Shown piece by piece: positions 39,130 through 47,581 of a DNA stretch of 64,000 nucleotides. A program made the translations under genes and the position numbers. The first letter of the stretch is position 1; each line of letters opens with the position of its first letter. The notes below the pieces were generated by a model. The model ran no database searches. It was not told where the DNA came from and saw only the letters and a list, made by a program, of their open reading frames with translations. The DNA lies in contig NZ_CP011125.1 in assembly GCF_000737325.1 (NCBI RefSeq), positions 4,216,001-4,280,000 of the forward strand, written 5' to 3'. The DNA comes from Sandaracinus amylolyticus (GTDB taxonomy: Bacteria; Myxococcota_A; Polyangia; Polyangiales; Sandaracinaceae).

Positions 39130-39265
39130 TTGCTCGGCTCTCAGCGATCTCTGCGGTGATTTCTCCGGTCGAGCACGATGGATGCTGCACGTCGTGCGGA
39201 AGACTCATCGACGTGGGCTTCCTTCTCCTCCTGCTCTCCTCAGAGAATCCGACGACGGCGATCGA

Positions 39266-41128
39266 TCAGCTCGCGTCGTCGTCGGCTTCGCGCGCGGGTG
39301 CGAGGCTGTTGCGCCCCAGATAGCCTGCTGCCTGCAGCTTGAAGAGGCGCGCGTAGAGCCCTTCGTTCTCCATCAGCGCGTCGTGCGGCCCCTGCTCGAC
39401 CACTCGGCCCTCGTCGAGCACCACGATGCGATCGGCCATCCGCACCGAGCCGAATCGATGCGAGATGAGCAGCGCCATGCGCTGCCCGCGCGTCTGCTGC
39501 ACGTGCTCGAAGATCTTCACCTCGGCGTCGGGATCGAGCGCGCTCGTCGGCTCGTCGAGCACCAGGATCGCATCGCGCTCGCGCATGAACGCGCGCGAGA
39601 GCGCGATCTTCTGCCACTGACCGCCCGAGAGCTCCTGGCCGCCCTTGAACCACTTGCCGAGCTGCGTGTGGTAGCCCTCGGGCAGCTCCGACACGAACTC
39701 GTGCGCGAGGCCGAGCTTCGCCGCGTCGATCCATCGCTGCTCGTCGTGCCAGTGCTCGACGTCGCCCGCGCCGACGTTCTCGCCCGCCTTCATCCGGAAG
39801 CGCACGAAGTCCTGGAACACCGGCGCGAAGCGATGCCGCAGCGCGTGCACGTCCCACTCGCAGACGTCGAGCCCGTCGAGGAAGATGCGCCCGCGCGGCA
39901 CGTCGTAGAGGCGCGTGATCAGCTTGATCAGCGTCGTCTTGCCGGAGCCGTTCTGTCCGACGAGCGCGATGATCTCGCCAGGCGCGATCGCGAACGACAC
40001 GTTCTCGAGCGCGGGCACCGTCGCGCCCGGGTACGTGAACGAGAGGTTCTTCACGACGAGCCCGGCGCTCGGATCGCGACCCTCGGTCTTCGTGCCCGTG
40101 ATCGTCGTGACGGGGAGCGCGAGAAACGACTCGAGGTCGCGCAGGTAGAGGTGGTCGTCGAGCATCATCCCGAGGCTCGCGAGCCCCTGCGTCACGCCCT
40201 GCTGCGCCTGCCGGAAGATGACGAGGTACATCGTCATCTGACCGAGCGTGAGGTGCTCGTTGACGGTGCGTCGCACGATCCACGCGTACGCGAGATAGAA
40301 CGCGGCCGTGCCGATCAGGTTGAGCAGCGTGCCCCACCAGTTCCGGCGCAGCGTGATCGCGCGCTCTTCCTGCTCGATGCGCAGCGCGATGGTGCGGAAC
40401 CGATCGAGCAGCGGCTCGGCGAGCTCGTAGAGCTTCACCTCCTTCGCGAAGTCCTCGCGCGTGAGCACGGCCTCGAGGTACGCCTGCTCGCGCTGCTCCG
40501 GCGTGCGCTTGCGCTGCTGATCGAAGATCTGCTGCGAGAACGAGAGCTCCGCGACGAACGCCGGCAGCCCCGCGAGCACGACGAGCAGCACGGCCCACCA
40601 CGAGAGCCCGAGCAGCACGACGATCGACGCCGCGAGCGTCACGAGGTTGCGCGAGACGACGAAGACGCCCGTCACGAGGTTGTACGGGCGCACGCCCGCG
40701 TCGCGCCGCGCGCGCGTGAGCCGATCGTGCACCTCGGGGTCTTCGAAGTGCGCGAGCTCGAGCGTCGTCGCCTTCGCGAGGATCATCTCGGCGACGCGGT
40801 TCGCGATGCGCGTCTTGAGGATCGCCTGCGCCGCGCTCTGCGCGCGCTGCGCCGCGACGAGCAGGCCGATCAGCGAGCCCTCGAGCGCGACGAGCATCCA
40901 CAGCGTCGGCTTGTACTGGCCCCAGCCGGTCTCGCGCAGCGGCAGCGCGAGCACGACGGTGTCGACGATCCACTTGCCCACGTACGCCGCGGCCGCGGGG
41001 AGAACGCCGATCGCGATCGTGCAGATCACCATCGCGATCGTCGCGCGCGGGGCGGCGCGGAACGCGAGCCGCAGCACCCACAGGCTCGCCGCGATGCGCC
41101 CGCCGCCGTTCGAGCCGGTCGTGCTCAA
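39266..41128 (-). CDS. ABC exporter, fused permease and ATPase
   Basis: The 620-residue half-transporter of the MsbA type has about six membrane helices (about 15-320), then the nucleotide-binding domain. The Walker A is ALVGQNGSGKTTLIKLI, the Q-loop region FAPVFQDFVRFRM, the signature LSGGQWQKIALSRAF, the Walker B AILVLDEPTSALD and the H-loop LISHRFGSVRMAD. It would act as a homodimer and export a lipid, lipid-linked sugar or peptide. The start overlaps the end of the upstream glycosyltransferase-like/sulfotransferase fusion gene by 4 bases (ATGA), so it is translationally coupled to it. The substrate is inferred from this partner only. Confidence 0.95.
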   Translation of the reverse strand: MSTTGSNGGGRIAASLWVLRLAFRAAPRATIAMVICTIAIGVLPAAAAYVGKWIVDTVVLALPLRETGWGQYKPTLWMLVALEGSLIGLLVAAQRAQSAAQAILKTRIANRVAEMILAKATTLELAHFEDPEVHDRLTRARRDAGVRPYNLVTGVFVVSRNLVTLAASIVVLLGLSWWAVLLVVLAGLPAFVAELSFSQQIFDQQRKRTPEQREQAYLEAVLTREDFAKEVKLYELAEPLLDRFRTIALRIEQEERAITLRRNWWGTLLNLIGTAAFYLAYAWIVRRTVNEHLTLGQMTMYLVIFRQAQQGVTQGLASLGMMLDDHLYLRDLESFLALPVTTITGTKTEGRDPSAGLVVKNLSFTYPGATVPALENVSFAIAPGEIIALVGQNGSGKTTLIKLITRLYDVPRGRIFLDGLDVCEWDVHALRHRFAPVFQDFVRFRMKAGENVGAGDVEHWHDEQRWIDAAKLGLAHEFVSELPEGYHTQLGKWFKGGQELSGGQWQKIALSRAFMRERDAILVLDEPTSALDPDAEVKIFEHVQQTRGQRMALLISHRFGSVRMADRIVVLDEGRVVEQGPHDALMENEGLYARLFKLQAAGYLGRNSLAPAREADDDAS

Positions 41129-42615
41129 TCGTCGACTTCGAGGTTCGCGTGCTTCTCTGCCATGCGCTCGCTCAGCCGCTTTCCTTTGTGCGGGAACGGC
41201 TGCTCGGGCACGGGCACGCCGAGGAAGGGCGCGAGCTTCTCGTATCCGTCGCCGCGCGCGATGTCGAGCACGAGGAGATCGTCGGGCCGGTCCGCGAAGT
41301 AGCGCGTGACGTTCTCGACGTGACGGCGATACGCGCGCTCGAAGCGCGCCTCGTCGAACTCGTAGCTCGCGTACACGGCCGCGCGCAGGAAGCGGCGGAT
41401 CTCCATGTGCACGCGGTGCTCCTCGGCCGCGATCGGATCACTCGTCGACGCTTCTTCGTACGCCGAGCGACCGGTCCAGTGGTTGCGACAGCTCTGGAGC
41501 CACGCGGGCGTGTCGCGCACGGTGAGCACGAACTTGCTGCCGGGGTAGAGACGGTCGAAGTCCTCGAAGTACGGCGCCGTCGTGATGTCGGTCATGCCGT
41601 CGTAGTGATCGAGCAGCGGGAAGCGCGCGTCGCCGCGCACGAGCGTGTCGAGCGTCGCGCGATCGGTCGGGTAGTGCACCGTGTCGAAGCCGAGCACGTG
41701 CAGCGCCGCGGTGAGCGAGCGCGTGCCGGTGCGCGAGAGGCCGAGCCCGAAGACCTTCGGTTTCTTGGGTGCCGGACCAAGTTTCGTCGGATCGCCGTTC
41801 ACCGCTGCCTCGACCTCCTCCATCGTGACCTGTCCGCTCTGCTCGAGGCCCATGTTCCGGACCTCGACCTCCGCGATGTACGGGAGGTTGCGGATGTAGA
41901 GCTCGACGTGCTTCGCCTTCGCGTCCTCGGGCACCGTGCTCGCCGCGTGCTGCACCGCGCGTCGCGCGACGTCGTAGTCGGTGCCTTCGCCCCAGCGCGC
42001 CATCGACGCGGCGAGGCGCTTCTTCTGGAACTCGGTGCGGCTCCGCAGCTCGCGCAGCGCGTACTTCGCGAAGATGTCGGTGTAGCGCTGGAAGTGGTCG
42101 TGCAGGATGTGGAAGCTCTTCAGTTGCTTCTCGAGCGCGAGCTCGGCGAGCGCCATGTTGCGCAGGCGCGACTCGGGGCGGAGCACGTACGCGAGATCGT
42201 CGAGCGGCTCGGGAATCGCGCGCATCTTGTCGACCACGTCGATGCGCGTGACGTGCACGCCGCAGTGGATGCGGCCGCGGAAGCGATCGCGCACGTAGCA
42301 GTCGACGTACGGGAGCGTGTTCGCGTCGAGGAACGGACGCATGTCCTCGAGGATCAGGCAGTCCGCGTCCATGTGGACGACGTGATCGCAGTGGTGCTCG
42401 ATCTCGAGCATCTTGCGCACCGCGAGCGCGAAGGGCTTCACGTCGCGGATCACGTGCGCGCGCGTCGGCTTCACGTGCTCGAGGGCGAGCTGCAGCGCGA
42501 GGTCGCTCGTGCGCTCTCCGACGGTGCGGAACACGAGCTCGATCGGTCGCGCGCCCGGCGGCGCGTAGGTGCCCTGGAGCGTCTCGACGACGCCTTCTTC
42601 GATGCTGGCTCTCAC
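41125..42615 (-). CDS. GT-A-like glycosyltransferase domain fused to sulfotransferase domain
   Basis: The N-terminal half (about 1-230) looks like a nucleotide-sugar glycosyltransferase with a DxD motif in HVVHMDADCLILEDMRPFLD (residues 83-85). FGRIHCGVH-like RGRIHCGVHVTRIDVVDKM is consistent with a GT-A fold. The C-terminal half (about 285-496) resembles the Sulfotransfer_4 family: the PAPS 5'-phosphosulfate loop GLGLSRTGTRSLTAAL (about 290-305) and the 3'-phosphate motif SKFVLTVRDTPAWLQSCRN. The two halves are joined in one 496-residue chain. The gene is in an operon with the upstream sulfotransferase (ATGA overlap) and the downstream exporter. The GT assignment is weaker than the sulfotransferase one. 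Confidence 0.75.
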   Translation of the reverse strand: MRASIEEGVVETLQGTYAPPGARPIELVFRTVGERTSDLALQLALEHVKPTRAHVIRDVKPFALAVRKMLEIEHHCDHVVHMDADCLILEDMRPFLDANTLPYVDCYVRDRFRGRIHCGVHVTRIDVVDKMRAIPEPLDDLAYVLRPESRLRNMALAELALEKQLKSFHILHDHFQRYTDIFAKYALRELRSRTEFQKKRLAASMARWGEGTDYDVARRAVQHAASTVPEDAKAKHVELYIRNLPYIAEVEVRNMGLEQSGQVTMEEVEAAVNGDPTKLGPAPKKPKVFGLGLSRTGTRSLTAALHVLGFDTVHYPTDRATLDTLVRGDARFPLLDHYDGMTDITTAPYFEDFDRLYPGSKFVLTVRDTPAWLQSCRNHWTGRSAYEEASTSDPIAAEEHRVHMEIRRFLRAAVYASYEFDEARFERAYRRHVENVTRYFADRPDDLLVLDIARGDGYEKLAPFLGVPVPEQPFPHKGKRLSERMAEKHANLEVDD

Positions 42616-43442
42616 GTGCTCTCTTCACCCCACGCGTACGCGCGGTTCAGGTCTCCGGCGACCTCGTCGAACGCAGCGCGCGCGTCGTCGCTCAGCTCGC
42701 GCTTCCAGCGCAGGTCGAGGACGATGCCGCGCGGATGCGCGCCGTAGTGATCGCGCGTCTTGTCGGTGAGCGCGACGACGCCGCCCTCGTTGCCGCGCAT
42801 CAGGAACTGCGTGCCGTTGTTGCCGCCGAGCGGGTGCTGCTCGGTGGTCCACGGCGCGCTCATCGCGGGCGCGTAGTCGACGCCGAGGAACGTCGCGACC
42901 TCGCGCATCGTGGGCTCGGGCGCGGACGCGAGCGCCTCGTAGCGCACGCGCAGCACGGTGCCCGGGAAGCGCGCGGCGAGCGCCTCGGTCGCGCGGATCT
43001 GCGCCGCCCAGTCCTCGGCGTGCTCGCGCGCGCTTCGCTCGGGGTACTTGCGAAGGCGCGAGCACACGACGGCGCGTCCATCGCGCGCGAGGAAGATCAG
43101 GTGTCGATCGACGTCGCGCCGCGACAGCGTCTCGAGCTGCTCGCCCGTCCACGAGAGGTTCTTGGTCGAGTCGACGACGATGCGGCGCCCCGTGCGGCGC
43201 ACGAGCGTCGCGTAGAGGTCCTCGCCCGGCGCGCGGCCGAGCTCGCCCCAGATCGGACAGCTCGGCCCGCACAGCTTGCAGACGCGCTTCTTGAGCGGCT
43301 TGCTCTCGTCGCCGAGGAAGAGGCTCTTGCGCGCCTCGCCCGCGTAGAAGACCTCCGGGTGCGCGCCCAGCATCAGGCCCAGCAGCGTCGAGCCCGAATG
43401 GCCCGCGCCGCCGATGAACACCACCTTCTCGCGCTCGCGCAT
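42612..43442 (-). CDS. Sulfotransferase family protein
   Basis: The 276-residue protein has a P-loop-like PAPS-binding site GGAGHSGSTLLGLML (residues 11-25), where PAPS is the sulfate donor. The 3'-phosphate-binding region is HLIFLARDGRAVVCSRLRK. A Cys cluster CKLCGPSC (55-62) is present in several bacterial members. AQIRATEALAARFPGTVLRV and RYEALASAPEPTMREVATFLG are family-like. It is the first gene of the operon with the fusion gene (4-base overlap) and the ABC exporter. The acceptor (sugar, lipid or tyrosine) is unknown. Confidence 0.88.
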   Translation of the reverse strand: MREREKVVFIGGAGHSGSTLLGLMLGAHPEVFYAGEARKSLFLGDESKPLKKRVCKLCGPSCPIWGELGRAPGEDLYATLVRRTGRRIVVDSTKNLSWTGEQLETLSRRDVDRHLIFLARDGRAVVCSRLRKYPERSAREHAEDWAAQIRATEALAARFPGTVLRVRYEALASAPEPTMREVATFLGVDYAPAMSAPWTTEQHPLGGNNGTQFLMRGNEGGVVALTDKTRDHYGAHPRGIVLDLRWKRELSDDARAAFDEVAGDLNRAYAWGEEST

Positions 43443-43505
43443 GCGCCCGTCCGACGGAACCTCCGCGCGGCGGATTCTGCCACGCGGCGACGCCGGCGGC
43501 GCGGC

Positions 43506-44000
43506 TCACTCGTCGAGCGAGATCGAGAGCGTGCTCGAGCCGTCGTCGGAGCCGGTCTGCGGCCGGAGCCACGCGTCGACCGAGCCGTTCGTCGCGTGCG
43601 ACGCCTGGATCGTCAGGCCGATCGTGCAGTCGACCTCGCGGGACGGGCAGAGGGTCGCGAGCGATGCCGGGTCGATCTCGATCACGGCGCTCGAGCTCGT
43701 CGACTGCTCGACGAGCGCGTCGAGCGGCTCGTCGTCGGGCACGACGAGGATCGTGTGGGACGCGTCCTCGAGGCTCGCGGCGATGCGCAGCCCGGTGTCG
43801 CCGCGCGCGATTCCGGCAGCGCTCGCGAGGATGGTCACGTGGACCGCCTCGCCCGCGTCGAAGGAGAGGAGCCTCGATGCCGTCCTGGGCGCGGGGCCGT
43901 CGTACTCGGCCGGACATCCGAGCGTGAAGGGCATCGCGCTCGTGATCACGGCGAGCGCGAGCGCGCCCATCGTCGTCCTGCGGCGTGCCATTCCGTGCAT
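43506..44000 (-). CDS. Putative exported protein or lipoprotein, 164 aa
   Basis: The N-terminus has a signal region (MARRRTTMGALALAVITSAM, then PFTLGC), and the lipobox FTLGC suggests a lipoprotein. The mature part is beta-rich, with Asp/Ser-rich segments (SFDAGEAVHVTILAS, TLCPSREVDCTIGLTIQASH) and two Cys. The C-terminus is acidic. It resembles a small Ig-like surface domain, but I recognise no family. It lies 64 bases upstream of the sulfotransferase gene on the same strand. Confidence 0.6.
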   Translation of the reverse strand: MHGMARRRTTMGALALAVITSAMPFTLGCPAEYDGPAPRTASRLLSFDAGEAVHVTILASAAGIARGDTGLRIAASLEDASHTILVVPDDEPLDALVEQSTSSSAVIEIDPASLATLCPSREVDCTIGLTIQASHATNGSVDAWLRPQTGSDDGSSTLSISLDE

Positions 44001-44042
44001 CGCGAGACCCCCCGCGCCGACGAGAGCACCGCGCGTGCCGGC

Positions 44043-44876
44043 TCAGCGTCGCGAGGGCGGCTGGGACTCGGGACGTCGCGCCAGGAGCGCGAGCAGGCGC
44101 GCCGCGCGCCCGTTGTCGGGATCGAGCACACGCACCTGCTCGAGCGCCTGCTTCATGCCCTCGACGTTGCGTCGCTCGAAGAGCGCGTGCGCGAGCGCGA
44201 ACAGCGCCTCGAGCGCAGCGCCGCGCATCTCGTGCGCCACGTAGAGCTCCGCGATGCGGCGCAGGAGGAGGAGATCGCGCGGGTACACGAGGCGCAGCGA
44301 CTCGAGCTCGGCGCCGACCTGCGCTGCGTGCCCGTAGCGCAGCAGCACGTCCATGTCGGCGAGCTTCCGATCGAGCTCGCCCGCGGGGATCTGCCCGTCC
44401 TCGCTGCCCTCTTGCGGGAGCTGGGGCGGCGGGGGCACCGACGCGACGTCGGGCACGACGCGCGCGGCTTCCACGCGCTGCGTCGTCTCGGAGCGCTCCT
44501 GCACCGCGCTCCGCCATGCACGCGCGCGCTTGCGGCGCGCGCGCGGCCCAGCCGACGCGAGGATCTCCGCTTCGCTGCGCCGCACCGTCTGCTCGGGATC
44601 GCGCTCGGGCTCGGGCGGTGGCTGCGACTTCTGGTTCGTGAGGAGCACGATGCGATCGGTGCCGCGATCGCTCGTCGCGGGCTCGTGCTCGTCGGTGAGC
44701 TCGTCGAGCGCGACGACCTCGTCGCTGTCGACCTCGTGCGTCGTCGGATCGGGCTCGGTCAGCAGCGCCTCGACCGACGCGACCCACTCGGTGTTCGCGC
44801 GCCGCACGAAGTCCGCGAAGATGTCGTCGGGCGCGGGCTCGGCGTCGGGATCGCGCGGTGGATCGCGGTGACGCAT
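44043..44876 (-). CDS. TPR-like protein with disordered N-terminus
   Basis: I chose ATG 44876 (MRHRDPPRDPDAEPAPDDIF) over earlier starts in the same frame because the preceding part is low-complexity. Residues 1-150 are charged and Pro/Asp-rich (likely disordered). The C-terminal part (about 170-277) consists of tetratricopeptide-like helices (LLRYGHAAQVGAELESLRLV, LRRIAELYVAHEMRGAALEA and FALAHALFERRNVEGMKQAL). No signal peptide is seen. It is divergent from the following surface gene. Function unknown. Confidence 0.7.
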   Translation of the reverse strand: MRHRDPPRDPDAEPAPDDIFADFVRRANTEWVASVEALLTEPDPTTHEVDSDEVVALDELTDEHEPATSDRGTDRIVLLTNQKSQPPPEPERDPEQTVRRSEAEILASAGPRARRKRARAWRSAVQERSETTQRVEAARVVPDVASVPPPPQLPQEGSEDGQIPAGELDRKLADMDVLLRYGHAAQVGAELESLRLVYPRDLLLLRRIAELYVAHEMRGAALEALFALAHALFERRNVEGMKQALEQVRVLDPDNGRAARLLALLARRPESQPPSRR

Positions 44877-45041
44877 GGCGCGGCGAGATGGTGCCGCGCG
44901 CGTTCGAACGAGAGCAAGCCTCGCCATCGGACGCGCGCGCGAGGTCGCGTGGGCCAATCGCGGAAATTCCGCCGGCATCATTCGTGTACCTGTTCACCGC
45001 ACGAAGCGTCGGACTATCATCGCGGCGAGGGAGGCGACGAC

Positions 45042-45875
45042 TTGCTTCGAGCGACGAACACATGGGTCGCGGCGATGGTGTGCGCGTGCGCCGTCGCGTG
45101 CATCGCGGCGGGTGCCGAGGCGCAGGACGATCAGCGCGCGAGGCTCCACTTCGAGTCGGGCGCGTCGTACTACGAGGCCGGCGAGTACGAGGACGCGCTG
45201 CGCGAGTTCCAGCGCGCGTACGACCTGAGCCACCGTCCGCAGCTCTTCTACAACCTCTCGCTCTGCTACCAGAACCTCGGCGATCTCCCGCAGGCCGCGA
45301 GCTACCTCGAGCGCTATCTCGCCGAGGTCGCGGAGATCGAGAACCGCGCGAACCTCGAGATCCGACTGCGCAACCTCCGCGAGCGCATCGCGCGCGAGCA
45401 GGCGGGCGAGCCCGAGCCGGAGCCGTCGCCCGAGACCACCGAGACCGCGGAGCCGACGACGACCACCACGACCGCCGTGGAGACGACGAGCACGACGACC
45501 ACGACGGAGCCGATCGCGCCCGTGCCGCCGCGCGAAGCACCGCTCAACGTGCCCGCGATCGCCGGCTTCTCGGTCGCGGCCGCAGGGCTCCTCACCGCGG
45601 TGATCTTCGGCCCGCTCACGATCGCCGAGGACTCGTCGCTCTCGAACGGATGCGGCGCGACGCGCTCCTGCACGGACGGCGATCTGTCGACGATGCGCGC
45701 GTTCGCGGCGGTGACCGACGTCGGGCTCGGCGTCGCGCTCGCGGGCGCGGCCGTCGGCGTGATCTTCCTGATCGTCGGCCCGGGCGAGGCCGACACGAGC
45801 GAGCGCGCGGCGATCGACGTCGTGCCGATGGCATCGCGCGAGGGCGCGGGGATCGTGATCGGAGGGAGCTTCTGA
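45042..45875 (+). CDS. Exported TPR protein with Thr-rich linker and C-terminal membrane segments
   Basis: The likely start is TTG 45042: GGGAGG lies about 6-8 bases upstream and the translation (MLRATNTWVAAMVCACAVAC) is a good signal peptide. ATG 45075 is the alternative. After the signal come TPR-like repeats (FESGASYYEAGEYEDALREF, LFYNLSLCYQNLGDLPQAAS), an acidic/Thr-rich linker (PEPSPETTETAEPTTTTTTA), and two hydrophobic stretches (AGFSVAAAGLLTAVIFG, VGLGVALAGAAVGVIFLIVG). The stop overlaps the ATG of the next lipoprotein gene. Confidence 0.75.
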   Translation: MLRATNTWVAAMVCACAVACIAAGAEAQDDQRARLHFESGASYYEAGEYEDALREFQRAYDLSHRPQLFYNLSLCYQNLGDLPQAASYLERYLAEVAEIENRANLEIRLRNLRERIAREQAGEPEPEPSPETTETAEPTTTTTTAVETTSTTTTTEPIAPVPPREAPLNVPAIAGFSVAAAGLLTAVIFGPLTIAEDSSLSNGCGATRSCTDGDLSTMRAFAAVTDVGLGVALAGAAVGVIFLIVGPGEADTSERAAIDVVPMASREGAGIVIGGSF

Positions 45876-47485
45876 TGGGCCGCGCGCTGAGGACCTCCAT
45901 CGCGATCGCGCTCGTGGGCATGACGCTGCCCGCGTGCTCGGTGCTCTTCGACGGCTCGGACTACACGGGCGGGGGCGGGCAGGCGGACGCCGGCGGCAGC
46001 GACGCCGCCGCCGCGGACGCGCAAGCACCGGACGACGCGGCGCCGAGGCCCTGCGAGACCAACGACGAGTGCGACGACGGCGAGTGGTGCGACGACGGCG
46101 AGTGCGACGCGTGCGACGAGGACGGCGACGGCTATCAGATCGCCGAGTGCTCGCCCGAGACGCCGATCGACTGCGACGACGACGACGCCGACATCCACCC
46201 GGGCGCCACGCCGATCTGCGCGAACGGCGTCGACGAGGCGTGCGCCTCGACCGCGCCGGTGAACCTCCAGCTCAACACCGAGGTCGACGAGCTCGGCTTC
46301 ATCGAGGCGCGGCCGATCCAGGGCCCGACGCAGCGCCCGCACCGCCTGAGCGTGCGCGCGTTCGGTGGTGAGAGCCCGCGCGCGCTCGTGCTCTGGCAGA
46401 TCGACGACGGCCGCGGGACCATGCTGGTGTCGCAGCCGACGATCGGCGACGAGACGCTCACGTCGCAGGCGCTGCACGAGCTCGTCGAGCAGCCGCTGCC
46501 GCCGGGCGCGAACACGATCGTCTACGACCATCAGGTCAGCGACGTGACGCAGACGAGCTTCGTCGGGACGCTCTTCACCGACGGCGAGGGCGCGCTCCAC
46601 GCGCGCGGCGCCGTGTTCGCGGTCGACGGCGAGGTGGACGGCGCGCCGGACGAGGTGATCGTGCCGGATCCGACGCAGTTCCCCTCGTTCCGCATCGAGA
46701 GCCAGCCTGCGCTCGTGCATCCCGCCGAGGATCCGAACGCGACCAGCTACGACGTCGCGGTGATCGGCTCGTGGCTCGAGGCAGGCACGCGCCGGCGCGG
46801 GCTCGTCCGCATCGAGCCCGGCTCGGGGACGATCACGCGCATCTCGCCGGACGCGGGCGAGGATCGCTGGTCGCACTCCGACGGGCGCGCCGCGGTGTTC
46901 TCCGGCTATGCCGACGGCATCGTGGTGTGGAACGGCGCGTCGGAAGGCGAGCCGAACGCGACGCGCATCGTTCCGCGCGATGCGCCGCTCACCGGCGAGC
47001 CCGCGGTGCACGTGCTGCGCGGCCCGACCGCAGGGCAGGTCGCGTACACCGTGCTGGTGCCCGAGGCGAGCCAGCTCGAGATCATGCGCGGGCTCTGTGC
47101 GCCCGGCGCGGTGCTCGCGGGCTGCGCGTTCGACACCGCGCAGACGTACGCGATGCCGTGGGGCGACGGGCGCGTGACCATGAGCTCGCTGCGCTTCAGC
47201 GAGACCGCGTTCGGCCTGCTCTGGGGCGATCCCGGCGTGGGCGCGACGTCGCTGCGCTTCGCGAGCGTGGAGACCGAGCCGCTCGCCGAGGAGATCACGC
47301 CGATCGAGATCCCGGCGCCGGGCGTGGGCAACATCATCGAGACCGCCGCGCACTTCGTGTTCCAGCCGCTCGGCGCGACGGGGGCGGTGATCACGATCGT
47401 CTACGCCTACGTGCGCGGCGACGGCACGATGGGCCGCGTGCACGTCGGCGCGGCGCGGGCGTGCCTCGGCAACGGCGGCGTCTGA
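45875..47485 (+). CDS. Lipoprotein with MopE-like metal-binding motif
   Basis: ATG 45875 overlaps the upstream stop. The signal has lipobox LPAC (MGRALRTSIAIALVGMTLPA). After an Asp/Ala linker comes a Cys/Asp-rich region (ETNDECDDGEWCDDGECDAC) and then a MopE-like motif (DEDGDGYQIAECSPETPIDC, DDDDADIHPGATPICANGVDEAC). In MopE-family proteins such motifs bind copper or calcium. The remaining about 400 residues are beta-rich with no known domain. The protein (536 aa) is probably at the cell surface. A hairpin follows the stop. Confidence 0.75.
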   Translation: MGRALRTSIAIALVGMTLPACSVLFDGSDYTGGGGQADAGGSDAAAADAQAPDDAAPRPCETNDECDDGEWCDDGECDACDEDGDGYQIAECSPETPIDCDDDDADIHPGATPICANGVDEACASTAPVNLQLNTEVDELGFIEARPIQGPTQRPHRLSVRAFGGESPRALVLWQIDDGRGTMLVSQPTIGDETLTSQALHELVEQPLPPGANTIVYDHQVSDVTQTSFVGTLFTDGEGALHARGAVFAVDGEVDGAPDEVIVPDPTQFPSFRIESQPALVHPAEDPNATSYDVAVIGSWLEAGTRRRGLVRIEPGSGTITRISPDAGEDRWSHSDGRAAVFSGYADGIVVWNGASEGEPNATRIVPRDAPLTGEPAVHVLRGPTAGQVAYTVLVPEASQLEIMRGLCAPGAVLAGCAFDTAQTYAMPWGDGRVTMSSLRFSETAFGLLWGDPGVGATSLRFASVETEPLAEEITPIEIPAPGVGNIIETAAHFVFQPLGATGAVITIVYAYVRGDGTMGRVHVGAARACLGNGGV

Positions 47486-47523
47486 GCGCGATCGAGATCG
47501 TTGGAGCTCAAACGATCGGCCCT

Positions 47524-47558
47524 CCCCGCGCGCGTGGGGTGACATCGCGCGCGCGGGG
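47524..47558. terminator. Possible terminator hairpin before the trehalose gene
   Basis: CCCCGCGCGCG (47524-47534) pairs with CGCGCGCGGGG (47548-47558) over 11 base pairs with a 13-base loop. No T tract follows, so it may act only as a pause or attenuation element. A further inverted repeat GATCGTT/AACGATC lies upstream at 47496-47517. Confidence 0.4.
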
Positions 47559-47581
47559 ACCATGACTGTCGGGGCACCCTC

